Shown here one piece after another: positions 14,596 to 26,700 of a DNA stretch of 64,000 nt. The stretch spans positions 7,070,501 through 7,134,500 of the forward strand of contig NC_134960.1 of assembly GCF_965638725.1 (NCBI RefSeq), in the 5' to 3' direction. The DNA is from Aptenodytes patagonicus (lineage: Eukaryota > Chordata > Aves > Sphenisciformes > Spheniscidae). Both the position numbers and the translations under genes were made by a program. The notes under the pieces are model-generated. The model made no database searches. It saw only the letters and a program-made list of their open reading frames with translations, and was not told the DNA's origin. Position 1 is the stretch's first letter. Each line of letters begins with the position of its first letter.

Positions 14596-14603
14596 TGACG
14601 TCT
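14596..14603 (+). promoter_or_regulatory. CRE-like site in TCOF1 promoter
   Basis: TGACGTCT is a one-mismatch cAMP-response element (ATF/CREB family) just downstream of an ETS-like CGGAAG core. It lies 49 bases before the start codon, a typical distance for a TATA-less promoter. Confidence 0.45.
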
Positions 14604-14651
14604 GGCCGCGCGGCACGCGGCGACCCCAGGCTGCGCCGAGCGGGCCGCGCC

Positions 14652-14762
14652 ATGGCGGCGGACGGCCGCGGGGGGCGGGAGCTGCTCGCCCTCATCCACC
14701 AGCACCTGCTCCGCGGCGGCTACGCCCGGGCGGCCCGCGAGCTGCAGGCGCAGATCGGGCAG
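14652..14762 (+). CDS. TCOF1: TCOF1 coding exon 1 (LisH motif)
   Basis: Residues 1-37, starting [20 protein letters not shown]. The helix-turn-helix pattern with GGYARAARE is the LisH dimerisation motif found at the treacle N-terminus. The ATG is in a fair Kozak context (GCGCCATGG). Donor GTAACG follows; ends in phase 0. Confidence 0.93.
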
Positions 14763-17700
14763 GTAACGGGCAACAAGGCCCGGGCGGGGGTGGGGTGGGG
14801 GGCGAGGCGAGGCGAGGCGAGGCGGGGGGGCCGCGGGGGGGGGGGGGGGGGGGGGGCCGGCGGGGGGGCCCCGGCCCCGGAGCACGGGCCTCGGCGGGGC
14901 CGGAGGGCCCGGTCCCCCTTGCTCCCTCACCGCCCACCGGGCCCTCCCTGGGGGCGCCGGGCCCGCCGTGGGCCCTCGTGCCGGCCGGGCGCCGAGCGGG
15001 TCCCCCCCTCGGCGCCCGCGGGCGGGCCCGGCCCCGAGCCGGCCGGGGAGAAGGGCCGAGGCCGGCAGCCCGCCGGATGAAGCCGTCCCGTACCGGGGGG
15101 CAGGTGCTCCCCGAACACGTGCTGCTGCGGGTGAAGCCCCGCCGGTGCCGCCGAGGGGAGGACGCGGCCCTGGGTGCAGCGGGACGAGCCGCCGGAGGGG
15201 AGGGGAGGGGAGAGGGGCTTTACTGGGAGCTGTGTGCGGGGAGGGCACGTTCCCGTTTTCCTGGGGGTTCCTGGAGGGGCCTCTGCGGCCTCTGGTTCCG
15301 TCTGGCCGTCGCATCCTGAAACGGGGCCGATGCCTGACTTGCGTTCCTTCTGCTTTCACAGAAGTTGCTCCCTTCCCTCTCGACCTCTCTCGAGGACATC
15401 TTTACCCACTGGGAAAAGTAAGTCAAAGGAGGAAATGACTATCAAATAGATTCCAGACTGTGTTAACATCCAGGCTGCATGGCACGTGTGATCTTTATTT
15501 GCTGGAATTTCCCGTTGTTAGAGTGTTTCCGATGATAACTGTGCTCAGCAGACTTTCCTCCTAGCCTCTGGTTTCAGACCGATTCGTTTCAGATGTTGAA
15601 GATTACTTTCGTTTAAAGTTTCCTGAGCTTGGAGACAAGTTGTTACTCTAGTTTTGAGCAGCTGATGCTGTTCTGGCCAGTTGGGGTTAATACTGGAGTA
15701 CTGTGGGCCTCAGAGTTATGCTTTACTGGCAAAGATCTTTTCCCCAGTTCTTTTTCACTTTCTTTTTAAAGCCACGTGCTTTGCAGGAGCATTGACCCAA
15801 GAACAGAGAATTTGAGCAGATGCTGAAATGCCAAGGCTCTTACAGGGACTTAAGCCTTGGCATAGATCACGTATCTTCCGACTTGGAGGAAGTCTCTTGG
15901 TTTCAGCCTGTCCTTTCAAGCCCTTACATGTTCAGCCCAACGCCTTCCCACATAGATATTCCACCGAGTACCCTACACAAAGGTCTGCAGCGTGGAGGCT
16001 TCCCATCTGTGGGGTGCAACGACGGTTGCACCCACCCTGTGCACCACTCACTTTGGTTTGATGCTGAAGCGCAGCGCTGCAGAGAGAGGCCGGGTGGCAG
16101 CCGCAGAGCCGGGTTATCAGGGAATCGGTGGAGCTGGGCTTCTGTGCCCGTGCTGAGGAGCGCTGGAGTGAAGATGCTTCTCAGCGTGGCCGTGCCAGCA
16201 GCCTCGTGAAGCGGGTGTTTGCTTCAAAGGTGTCTTCTGCTAGAACACCTCGTGCCTTGGCGCTATCCCGGTTCTCGCTCTTGTCTCCGTGATTTTCTTA
16301 CTTGAGCAGGAGAAAGGCTGGATCTAGGTGAGGATGTAGCAGCGTAGAAACAGGCTTGCAGTTCCTCCCTCTAACAATTTATTGCTCCCTTGGGTATTGA
16401 TGGTGACCTTTCTCTGTGCTAGTTATACTGGGTGCTACAGCAAACCCTTCCCGACACTATTACTTTTAAAGCTCGGGGGGGTGACAGGGCACTCGCATCA
16501 CATTTAATTCCTTTTTCTCTAGCGTCACCCTTATGTTGTGGTCCCACCCCGCAAGTACGCCTTTTACTCCTGGTCCCTCTCAGTTACGCCTGGTTTGGAG
16601 TCACAGTGAGGGATGTATTGACCAGTAGTCTTGTTTATCCAGAAAGTGCGCTGCCTCGCTGGAGTGCTGTCGTGTGGGTGAGCTGTGATTCTCGCATCTT
16701 GTCGCTTCATAGGCTTTTGGCCTGAAAATGCCTTTCCTCCGACTGCGCTGCGGCTCTTGCCCGTCTAACTGAGGCCGTCCTTGGTGCTCCCTTTCAGAAG
16801 CTCTTTCAAAGTGAACTTAACAGTTGAGATTTCCAGTTACTTAAGAGCAGCCTTCCTCCAGGGCTACGTTTAGTATTGTTTAGTCTCGGAGGGGGTGGAA
16901 GGGTGCCTGGGTGCAGGGGGAAGCTGGATCCCCTCAGCCCCAGGAGCAGCTGGGAGCCCTGCAGCCCTCAAATGCTCCGGGCTGCTGTAGGGCCAGGGCC
17001 TGCGGGCACCGCTGTTTTCCCCCATGCAGTATCCCTGAGCGCCTGGTCACTCACGACACATTCTCACAGCAGTCTCTGTTGTGCTGTCAGCTGCCACTGA
17101 ATCAGGAAGGAATTGGAGTGTCGTAGCTGCCTGTGTGGCTTGCCCTGTTATTTTATTAAAGGATTATTACAGTAGTTCACAGCGCTTTGTAATAGCAAAT
17201 GTGCCTTCGGCCTAGCCTGCTTGCAGAGAACTTGCCGTTACAGCTGCGCTACTGAAACACTCATAATAAGCACGATCTTTACTGGCCAAGTCGTTAAACT
17301 AATCTTATTTTTAAATTAGATGAACAAATAAAATAAGCTGAACTGGCACCAAAGCAAGGGTTTTTTTCGCCTCTGATAACTGTGGGTGTCTCAGGGCTTT
17401 TACCAACTTAGAAGTACTGCATGTGTGAATCACACGCAGACGTGTGCCCAGCCAATGTTATCCTCGTAATAAAGCGAATGTATTACCTATGTTTTCATTT
17501 GAAAATTAATGATAACTTTAGCCACATCTGTTCTGCTGGTACAGGTGGGATTCAGAGCCTGGAAACGTCTTTCTCCAGCTTCGTGTTTTAACCCAATTGA
17601 ACAGCTTAAGTGTTTAATGCTCATCTGTGGCCTCTTCCTCCCCTTCTTTCAACAGATCTTCTGTAGGTCCAGCCACTTTCTTTCTTAAATCTCTCTGCAA

Positions 17701-20700
17701 CCTGACTTTTCTGTCCTTTTGGCCTGTGAACCCAAGTTCAAATGGCTCTTGCAGCCTTTAGATTCACTTCTCACGGCCTCATGGAATACCAAGACCTGTT
17801 TGGGGATCTCTGCCCTAGCCCTGGGACTGCATTTATTGACTGTCTGGCTATAGCTACCTCCTGGAGACGGAATTTGTTCTGTAGGATGCCTTTGCTCTGT
17901 GGTGAGCACTAGCCTGACCAAATACATTTTTACTTCTCTGCTAAAGGAAGAAAGACTCTGCCTAGGACACAGAAAAACAGTCTGTGTTCAGTATCTCCTC
18001 TGAGTATTGCAAGGATATGTTGTTCTCAGGAGTTGCCTGAGGAGATCTGGAGATGTCCCTTGCAAGCGAGAGGAGTATTTCGCCCACCCCCTTAGGAGCT
18101 GCAGAGGAATGACACTGCCTGTCCTTAGGCTGGAGCCTGACCTGAGAGTGGTTGAATAATTGTATTCCAACTTGTTCAACATATTTTTTTCCCCTATTTT
18201 GACGCAAATTCTGTTCCCTCAGAACTCCCTCGAATTCCAGAAGAAGAAAGGTGAGTGATGAGGAGGCAGCCATCCCAGAAAAGATCAGAGTTCCTGATCC
18301 CGTGAGCAGCTCTGAGAGCTCAGAGAAAGAAGAGGATGAGAAAGAGAAGGCGAAAGCTGCAAACGGTAGGAGCCTTTCATCTCCCTGGAGTTGACAGAGT
18401 AGGACTGGAGGCTTGTGTAGGAGCAGCACGACTTGCTTGGCTAGAGAAAATGCTTGTAAAGTGATGGCTATTCCCTTGTGCTCTTAGAAAAATAGGACAA
18501 CTTACTTAGCACCCCCTTCTCATGTGGAGTTTCTGGGGAGCACAAATGTCTGCTGAAGCTGGAGAAAACCTGTTATGATTCGTTGGGAAGGGGTGGGTGT
18601 TGTCGCTTGGATGAAGCCTTGGGAACCAAACGCTGCCCACTGTGGAGCACCTTCTAGTTGGTCCCAGGTGTGTGTTGGGCCAGCAAAGGCAGGCCTGTTT
18701 CATGGATGAAGGAAGGACTTGTTAGTTGGTCTGGAAAGCCAGTGCCCTCTGTCTGAGGTGGGGATAGATCCCTGGTGCAGCTGATGTGGGAGGCGTTGGC
18801 TTGCGTAGTCTAACAAAACCCCATGTGTCTGATAGGTTTTGGCTCGGTCTCATCTGCTGTAGACCAGCCCTTGGAAACATGCAGAACTTGGCAGGTTCCT
18901 TGTCTTGGTGGTGGGGAGAAGGATGGGGTGGAGGAGCAAAGCACTTGCCTGTCACAAGGACAGCGGCGGTGGTGTTGGGGCAGGTGTGGAGATGGGACCC
19001 GGCCCTGCCTGCTGGGGCCTTCCTGCGAACCAGAGGGCATCTTGACGCGAGAGACGCGCTCACACAATTTCTCTGTGGCTCCCTCCTGTGCAGCAGCCAG
19101 CCTCTCCCTGGCCACGAACTCAGGAGTGAATGTAGAAAGCAGTGAAGACGATGACTCCTCATCAGAAGAGGAGACACCAGCTGGAAAAGGTGCAGTTACG
19201 GTAAGGCAATTCTTCTCTCGGCTTTGAAGGCTGATAGTACTCTGAGGCCAGGACTGACCCAGACACGTTGGCATGTGTAGAATTGTGGGCTGGGGTGGAA
19301 TTCATATTTAAATGACCCTCCTACGCTGGCATAAGCCTTCTCTTAGAGATCTGTCCCCCAAGTGCTTCCCTAAAGAGCTCTATGGCTTTCCCAGCTGCCA
19401 GATTGCTGTTTAAGGTACGTTGTGTCCAGTTTAGCCCCTCGTCTGTCTATAGGCTTCTAATTCCTTTTGTTTCCTGTAGGTGACACCACCTGTGGTGAGT
19501 GGCAAAGCTGCCAACTCCCTGCATTCTCCTAACAAACCCACTGCCCCAGCAGGCAAAGCAGCAGTGCTCTCTGCTGCAGACAGAACTGTGGTCTCAAATA
19601 AGCAGAAGCCCAACGCGCCAGCTGCGTCTGCAGCTCCGGCCAAGGCTGGGCAGAAACTGCCCAGTCCTGGGAAGCCCGGACATGCTGCCACAGCCGCGGC
19701 CAAAGTAGGTCAAAGCAAAGCACCGGTAATGACCAAAGCAGCAGAAAGCTCCAGCAGCAGCTCCTCATCAGAGAGTGAGGAGGAAAATGAGACGCCAGCT
19801 GCGAAGGCCCCAGCGCCCAAAGTGGGTAAGGAGCCTGCGGGGTGCGGTAAATGCATGTGTGCTCCAGCTTTTCTGCGAATCAGGTCTGAGCTGTGCCTTC
19901 AGCGTGTTCCTTTCAGCTCCCTTGCTGGAAAGCTCAGAGCGATGCTCGTTCCTTGGGGAGGCTGCAAGAATACTGCAAAGCAGCCAGCTCTGGAGCTCTG
20001 TGGGATGAATCCAGCATGCTTGCTCCCATTTCAAGCGGCAGATTCTGTGCTAAGATGTCTGTCTGGCAGCATCCAGCACTACGGGGTTGGAGATAACAGC
20101 GTAGCTTATCTGGAGGAGATGCAGTACTAACACTGCAGATGCTTTCAGCTTTTTGGAAAGGCACTGCAGCATCTTCGCTTTATTCCCAATTGCAAAGTGA
20201 TTGGTTTTGGGTTTTGAAGTCTTTAGGGAAATCTTCTACTGCTTTGAAGTGTGTGTGTTGTGGGGGGGGTGAGGAATAGATCGCAGAAGCTCTGAAAATG
20301 GACCTTCTCTTGGCTCTTTTCCAGAGGAGGTCCAGCCAGGCTGGGTGCTCCTTGCAGGGAGCTGTGTGGCTGGGCAGCTCCCCATAGGGTCAGAGGGTGG
20401 CCAGGAAGGATTTCCCATCTCTGCCTGCACTCAGGGGAGTGGTGTTTGTGGGCCAATGTTTGTCTGGAGAAGCTGTTCCCAGCAGGCCACTGATGTTTTC
20501 AGCAGGGCTAGGCCCTCTTCCCTGCAAATCCCCTTAGCCCTCTCTGCGGCTCGTTTTGTTTTCCTGACTTCAAAAGCCGCATTAGCATCATGCTCTGGGA
20601 GCTCAGAGCAGGCAGCAGCTGTGACATCTCCTCGTTTGTGTTTCAGAGCCGAAGCAGGCAGCTGGGGCCGCTGAGAGCAGCAGCGAGGAATCAAGTGATG

Positions 20701-23700
20701 AGACATCCTCCGAGGAGGAGCTTGCAACTCCAGCGGTGCAGGTAACCCCTCCAACTCAGGGTCCTTGTCTCTAGGAAATCACGTCCCTTCCCTTTAAGGA
20801 GAGAGGAAATGCTGCAGTGCTGTAGTCCGACAACACCCACTTCCCTGGGCGTGTGGGATCCCCAAACCCAAGGCCAGAGAAACACACTTGTGTGACTGAG
20901 AGCCCCGCTAACCCCTGCCAGCATCAACCATTCCATCCCAGTTCCTCCTAGTGCCTGAAGTTGAGGGAGATCCTTTGATCTGTAGGAGGTGATTGGTGTG
21001 CAGCTCCACGGATGTAGTCAGGCAGTCCGTGGAGAAAGTGGCTTGCATGAGATAGTCCACAGCCCGTGGGTCTGAACAAGCCTATCCTGGTCAAAGTTAG
21101 CAAGGTAGCCTTCTTTAAAACAGATTCCACGCAGTTACAGCTCTCAACCAGTTTCTTCTGAGATGTTACCCGATTCTCCTGTTCCCTTTTGTTCCCCATG
21201 TTCCCAGGCAAAACCAGCTGCGAAAACAGTGCAGGTTAATGCAGCACCTGTGAAAAGTGCACCTGCTGCTCCAGTGTCCCTCAAGAAGAATGCAGTGAGG
21301 CAAGTGGCACTGGCACCAAACCAGGCCAAACCCGCGTCCACAACGGTTCCTGGGGCTGCAAAGCCCGATGACACATCAGAGAGCAGCGACTCATCAGACA
21401 GTGAAGATGAGGAACCTCCATCGGTAACCCAAGTGCGTCTATCCGAGACTCTGTCTCTCTTTGCACACCTCTCCAGGGCTAGGAATTGCAGTGAAAAGAA
21501 AATTTTGTAAATGCATGTAATGTATAGCAAAGTCATGTTGGGGGTGGGAGGAAAGAGGCATGGGGTGTTTAAAGGCACCTCAGTGTCTTTGCTCTGAGCT
21601 TTAATCAAGCCATTGTGCCTTTCTTAAAAAAAAAAAAATCCATCAGTACTTTTAAATAAAAAAAGACCCGGCAATTCTTTTCCCACCTGAAGAGGTAAAT
21701 TGTCATGGTTGAATTTGCCTCTCAGCTATAAATTGCAATAAATAGCGTCTAACTTGTCAAACTGTAGTGCAGCTTAGCTTCCCTGCTGTGGAGAGTGCAA
21801 AGTGCTGCAGTGTACTTCACTGGAGGGGACTGGTAGTATCAGCAGGCTGATGAAGAATGTCTGGTCTTGCTTTCTCATCCTGGGAGGCTGTCCCCACACA
21901 GCTAGATGAAAGGATGCCTTGTGCCCTGCCGGTTGCTAATCTTCCTTCAGCATTTGCCTTTCCCAGGGGGCTCTGAAATCTCTTCCCTTGATTACAGTCT
22001 GAGCAAATGAATTATGCTGCTGTGGGATTTGCCTTGTTTCACGCTGTTCTTGCCTTGTCCAGACAAAGCCACCTCCAAAATCCTCCCAGGCCGTCCCATC
22101 CCCACTGAAACCTACACCAGCAGCATCACTCTCTGGCAAAGCAGCTCCAGCAAAAACACTTCCACTGTCCCAAGGGAAGCCAGCACCAAAACCAGCAGTG
22201 CCAAAGCAGGCCAAAACCACACCGGGAAGGACTGCTGCTCCCACGAAGCCTGCTGAAAGTACAAAGCCAGTGGAGAGCTCTGACTCCTCAGGCAGTGAAG
22301 AGGAGGATCTCCCTGTGCCTGTCAGCCAGAAGGTAGGTGATACCGCATTCAGCTCAGTGCCAGGGGATGGGATATGAAAGACAATTGTTTAGCCCTTAAA
22401 TGCTACTACTGATCTCCTTGAAACACCAGTAGCATGTAGTATGTTGTATCTCAGTCCCTCAGAGAGGAAGATCTTTCCTTCTACTTGGAAACAAGTATAG
22501 CCTAACTTTTCTCACTCGACCATACCAGAGGAGGGTGGGAGAGTAACCTGTTTGATACCAACTGTTTCACTCCACTCGTGCCTTGCCCCTCTGGAGTGGG
22601 CCGTGTGTGCGGGGTCACAGATAGCTTGGTCTTGGCTCTCCTGCGAGGGTTTGTTTAGACCTCTTCAGAGGTCCTTCAGAGAAGGACCATGAACTCAGAC
22701 TTAGGTGGTTGAACTCGTAGGGAAGCAAATCCCTTCCTGAGAGCATCCTTAGGCACATTGTATGGAGACCTTCTGCATTGACTCTGAGCTGCAGGGCCCT
22801 TCAGAAAGTGTCCTGAAAGCAGCGTTTTGGAGATGGCAGCTGTTATCTGCAGGGGAGGAAGGGAAGCCGGGGGCAGAGCCTCACGTGTCCTTGCAAGGAG
22901 GCTCTTTGTCAACATGTCCTTTCACTGTTGACAGGCAGGAGCTGGAGAGGCTCTGCATTTTTTGTCTTTATAGCCTTGGTCTGCTAAGGTGGGTGGAGGG
23001 GGACGCATCTCTAACAGTTGGCTCTGTGCTGCTCTTCCTGCGTGATTATATGTGAAGATTCAGCTCTGGGTGGCAGGAGCAGCTATTCTGATAGCTGTGC
23101 CATGGGGTCCCACTGTAGAACTACCGAGACTCATCTGTTCTAGCAGGGTTGTAGGTGAAGGACATGCTGGGGTAGGTTTGTTTGTTTCCCCCCGGTGTTG
23201 ATTTGAAGCTGGCAGTAGCAGGTAGCCGTCTTGCCGATGGCTATTTAACCACTTCAGCATCTTCCCTCTTGCAAACTGGTGGTTACCCCTCCACAGCCAC
23301 AGTCAGCAAGGAAGAGCTTGTCATCGAGGGAGCTCTATTTTTGCCAAACAGGCTGTTTCTTCCCGTGTTAGTAGCCTACAGGCAGAGACCACGAGTGAAG
23401 CCTGAAGATAAACCATTAGGCTTAGCTGTGTCCACGGTCCTGTCCTCCCAGTCAAACTCTTCTTAGCTCATCCTCACCATCTGCTACTTGGGCATATGCT
23501 AACCACTGACTTACTGTATCCTGCAACTTCCTCTGGCTTCTGTGCAAGATCCAAACAGATACAGAGCGTTGGAAGCTGCTTCATCTTTCCCTGTGGGGGT
23601 GGATTAGCACAATTAAAATGAACATCATGCCTAAATTGAACTGCTTAATTGGTATGTTTACCCGTGAAGACTCAGGAATATTTAGTCAAAGAAGTTGACA

Positions 23701-26700
23701 AGGCGTTTGCATATTTTGGGGGGGAAGGATGGTGATGGTGGACAGTCTGGATTGACCTTAAAGATGCTGTGAGCCGCTTTTCTTTTGGAACTGCTAATTC
23801 TGCTCTGCTTCCTCTTTCCTGGATGTTTTGGTCCAAAGATGGCACTCGAGACCTCTATGGACAGGCTTCGGCTTCTGCTTACCAGGACTGGGCGTGAGAT
23901 GTATGTGCATGCGTGTGTTGGGAACCTGTGTCTTCCTTGAGCATCCCAGGAAAACCCGTGCGGGCTGCGCTGGTAGAAGTTGTGCCTGCAAGTTTTTATC
24001 TTGGACCGCGGGCCCTGTGGGGAGAGGCCAAATCTCCCAAGAGATGGATGGTCTCTTTCCCTCCCTGAACCCTGTCCCCGCTCCCTTGCAGGTGACAGTC
24101 GTACCTTTGCTGTGCCGTGACACAGCTGAGATACTGGTCCCAGTCCTGAGGCGCTGGCGGTGCTTCCGCGGTGCACGGGCAGCGATGGCGTGTGATTGTT
24201 ACAATGTGCGCTGAGCGTGTGGCTCGGTGCTGTTTCCCCCTCTTGTCATGCAGCGCTGCATGATGCAAATGGACCCAGCAGAGTGGCAGATGGGTTGTGC
24301 GGGAGCTGAGTCATCACACTCGTACTGAGCCGCAGGCAGCTCCTGGTTTGGGGGCTGGAGAGGGAGCAGGAAAAATGATTTCCTCTTGAATTATTTTCCT
24401 CCTCTCTGAGTTACTTCAGTACCTGTGACTGTTAAGTTGTCAGAAGCTCTCTGCCTGTGTTACCCCGCTCCCTGGGTGTAACTCAGCCACGCTGCTGGCC
24501 TGATCCCACCGGGGGCTGTGCCACAGGACGTGGCGGCTGTCAGCCATCTGGTAGCGACCATCCTGTTATGTTCCTTCTGTGTCAGGATGCCTCTGTATGG
24601 CAGCTCTTTCCCAATCTCTTGCTAAGTTAGGAAATGAAGCAGCCCTTGTGCCATGCATCTGGGTAGGGGGAGAAGCCAGTCCCGTTGCTGTGAAGGTCTT
24701 AAAAGTGAGCGAGTGGGGTCTGATCTCAGTAGACTCTTCCCTTGCACAGCAGTGCTTGGGACGAGAGGGAGAGGAGCTATCGCATTCAAGTAGAGTGTGT
24801 GAGTTCATGTGTCTGCTTCAAGTAGTTCTCTCTCTTCAGCATTGCAAATCTGGCCTCTCTCCTGGAGATAGTGACTCACTGGTATCAAAACAAAACAGAC
24901 AAGTGAGGTTTGCAATCCCCCCTCCCCAAGTACTTGTGGAGGTTTCTGTTTCTCTAAGCAGAGTCAAAATGTGCTTGGCTTGTTCGGAGAGCTGTTCTTT
25001 AATGGGATAAACATGCAGATGCTGTTGTCTGTTTAGTGTTTGGCTTGGAGATGATAAACACTGCCCCAGTGGCAGCCCTCGGTGGGACTGTGCCAGGAAG
25101 CATGGTAAGATCTGTCCTCCCGGGAGGCTGCTAGGCTGGTGCTCTCGGCTGCTGGCCAGGAGCAGCCCCCGGCTGGGCCGGCGCTGCTGAAGTCCTCCTG
25201 GTCCTCTGCTGTGGGCTGAGAGGGTATTGCTGCGTTAGCAGCACGGCAGGGTTGGAAGAGAGGGGTGGCAGGGGCTGTGCAGCCACGCAGGAGTCTCTCG
25301 CCTTCTTGCGGGAGGCCTGGAGATGGAGCGCTGAAGTGGGCTGCCGTCACATGCAGGTTGGATGGGGTCTGCCTGCCCTGGCAAGCGTGATGTACTCTGG
25401 CAGAGCAGCCCGGAGATGAACGATGAGTGGAGTAAACTGAGTGGGTGCAGAGCACTGCGAGCCTGGAGGATATCTGTGGGTGGTGAAGTTACCAGATCTC
25501 TCGGCAAGTGCTCCCTCTCCCTCTGCTAGCCTTCAGCAGCGTGCAGGAGGGACGTCTGCAGCCCTCGGCCCAAGCCGGGAGAGGAGCTGGGAGGAGATTG
25601 TCTCACCTGGCAGTTGTGTATCTGGTGCTGCGATAACTGTGGCTTCCTAGTGCTGACACGCTAGTTGCTTGGGGCAGTGGCTCATGGCCTGTTCTGGGAC
25701 ATCAGAGACTTGACGGGTGCTGTAGAAAGGCACAGCCCGAGTGAGTTGCAGGGTTTTTTTGTTGTCTGGAGATTTCTAAATTCTCAGGCCTGTTGACAGA
25801 TCAGTTTCCAAGGTGCTCAATCGTATCTTGGGTCCTGGTCTGTCTCTGCCCACCCTCTGTGATCCCAAACGCTTGTGTCAGCCCTGTGTCTACGCTGAGC
25901 TCTCCAGCAGCTCTAGGATGTAGCTGCTTTGAGACTGTCTCTGAATCTTGCAAGTGTTTTGGCGTAAGTTTTCCCAGCTCCTTCTGATTCCCCAAGCTGG
26001 GGGGAGGTCGTGCTTAAATGAGAGGCTTCCTTGGAATGGGAGTCTCAGGGTTGCAGTGCTTCTCCTGCCCTCAGGCTCCTGTCCAGCCAGTGTCTTGGCC
26101 TCAATAAGGAATTGCTGTTCTGAGCTTATGAGCGCTGTTAGCCCTGCATGCTCGTGCAGTAAAACACACTCAGGCTTCCTGTCAAAAGCATATTGGTAAA
26201 TGCAGTGGTATGTCTCTCCAGCAGCTCGGTCCAGGCAGTAACTGAAGCCCCTTCCAACACGGCAAGGATAGAGTGAGTGTTAGTAACAGCTGTGTTAGGG
26301 TAAAACAAAACCCAGCTTGAGCTGAAACTGCACTTAAACTCCTAAACAACACCTGTACTAATACCACACTTCTGGGCCTGTGTTTCTTTTTTTATTAAGA
26401 GGTTAACAGAACAGCCTGGGCCTGTTCCCAACCGGAGCCAGGCTGCTAAAGCTGGGTTGCCTGAAAAAGCAGTGGGAAGCACCTTGAAAAGCCAGGCCTC
26501 AGAAAGTGGGAGCAGTGACTCGTCTGACAGCGAAGAGGAGTCCCCTGTGGCACAGACACAGCCTCCACAAGCTGGTAAGTCTCCTGGTAGTGGCCAAGAC
26601 CCCTCACCTGCATCCTCATGAGTTTCCTTCTCTCCCCTGCACATGGAATGGCCCAGCCAGTTGTGATAGCTCCTGGTCTGGAGAGCCACAGAGAGCAACT

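Larger units (their letters stand above)
14440..15260 (+). promoter_or_regulatory. TCOF1 CpG-island promoter
   Basis: A dense run of CpG dinucleotides covers the TCOF1 start codon, exon 1 and the first part of intron 1. There is no TATA box near the start. Two recognisable protein-binding motifs (14558-14573 and 14596-14603) sit 50-95 bases before the ATG. This is the usual promoter type for a broadly expressed nucleolar gene. Confidence 0.8.

Noticed and set aside
14534-15319. 261- and 266-codon frames overlapping TCOF1 exon 1
   Set aside because: GC-rich shadows of the TCOF1 CpG island and the G homopolymer; the LisH frame with a good donor is the real one.
19826-20130. Continuation of TCOF1 exon 5 past its donor
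   Set aside because: The open frame loses the Lys/Pro/Ser/Glu composition, and the next exon joins in phase only if the GTAAGG donor at 19826 is used.
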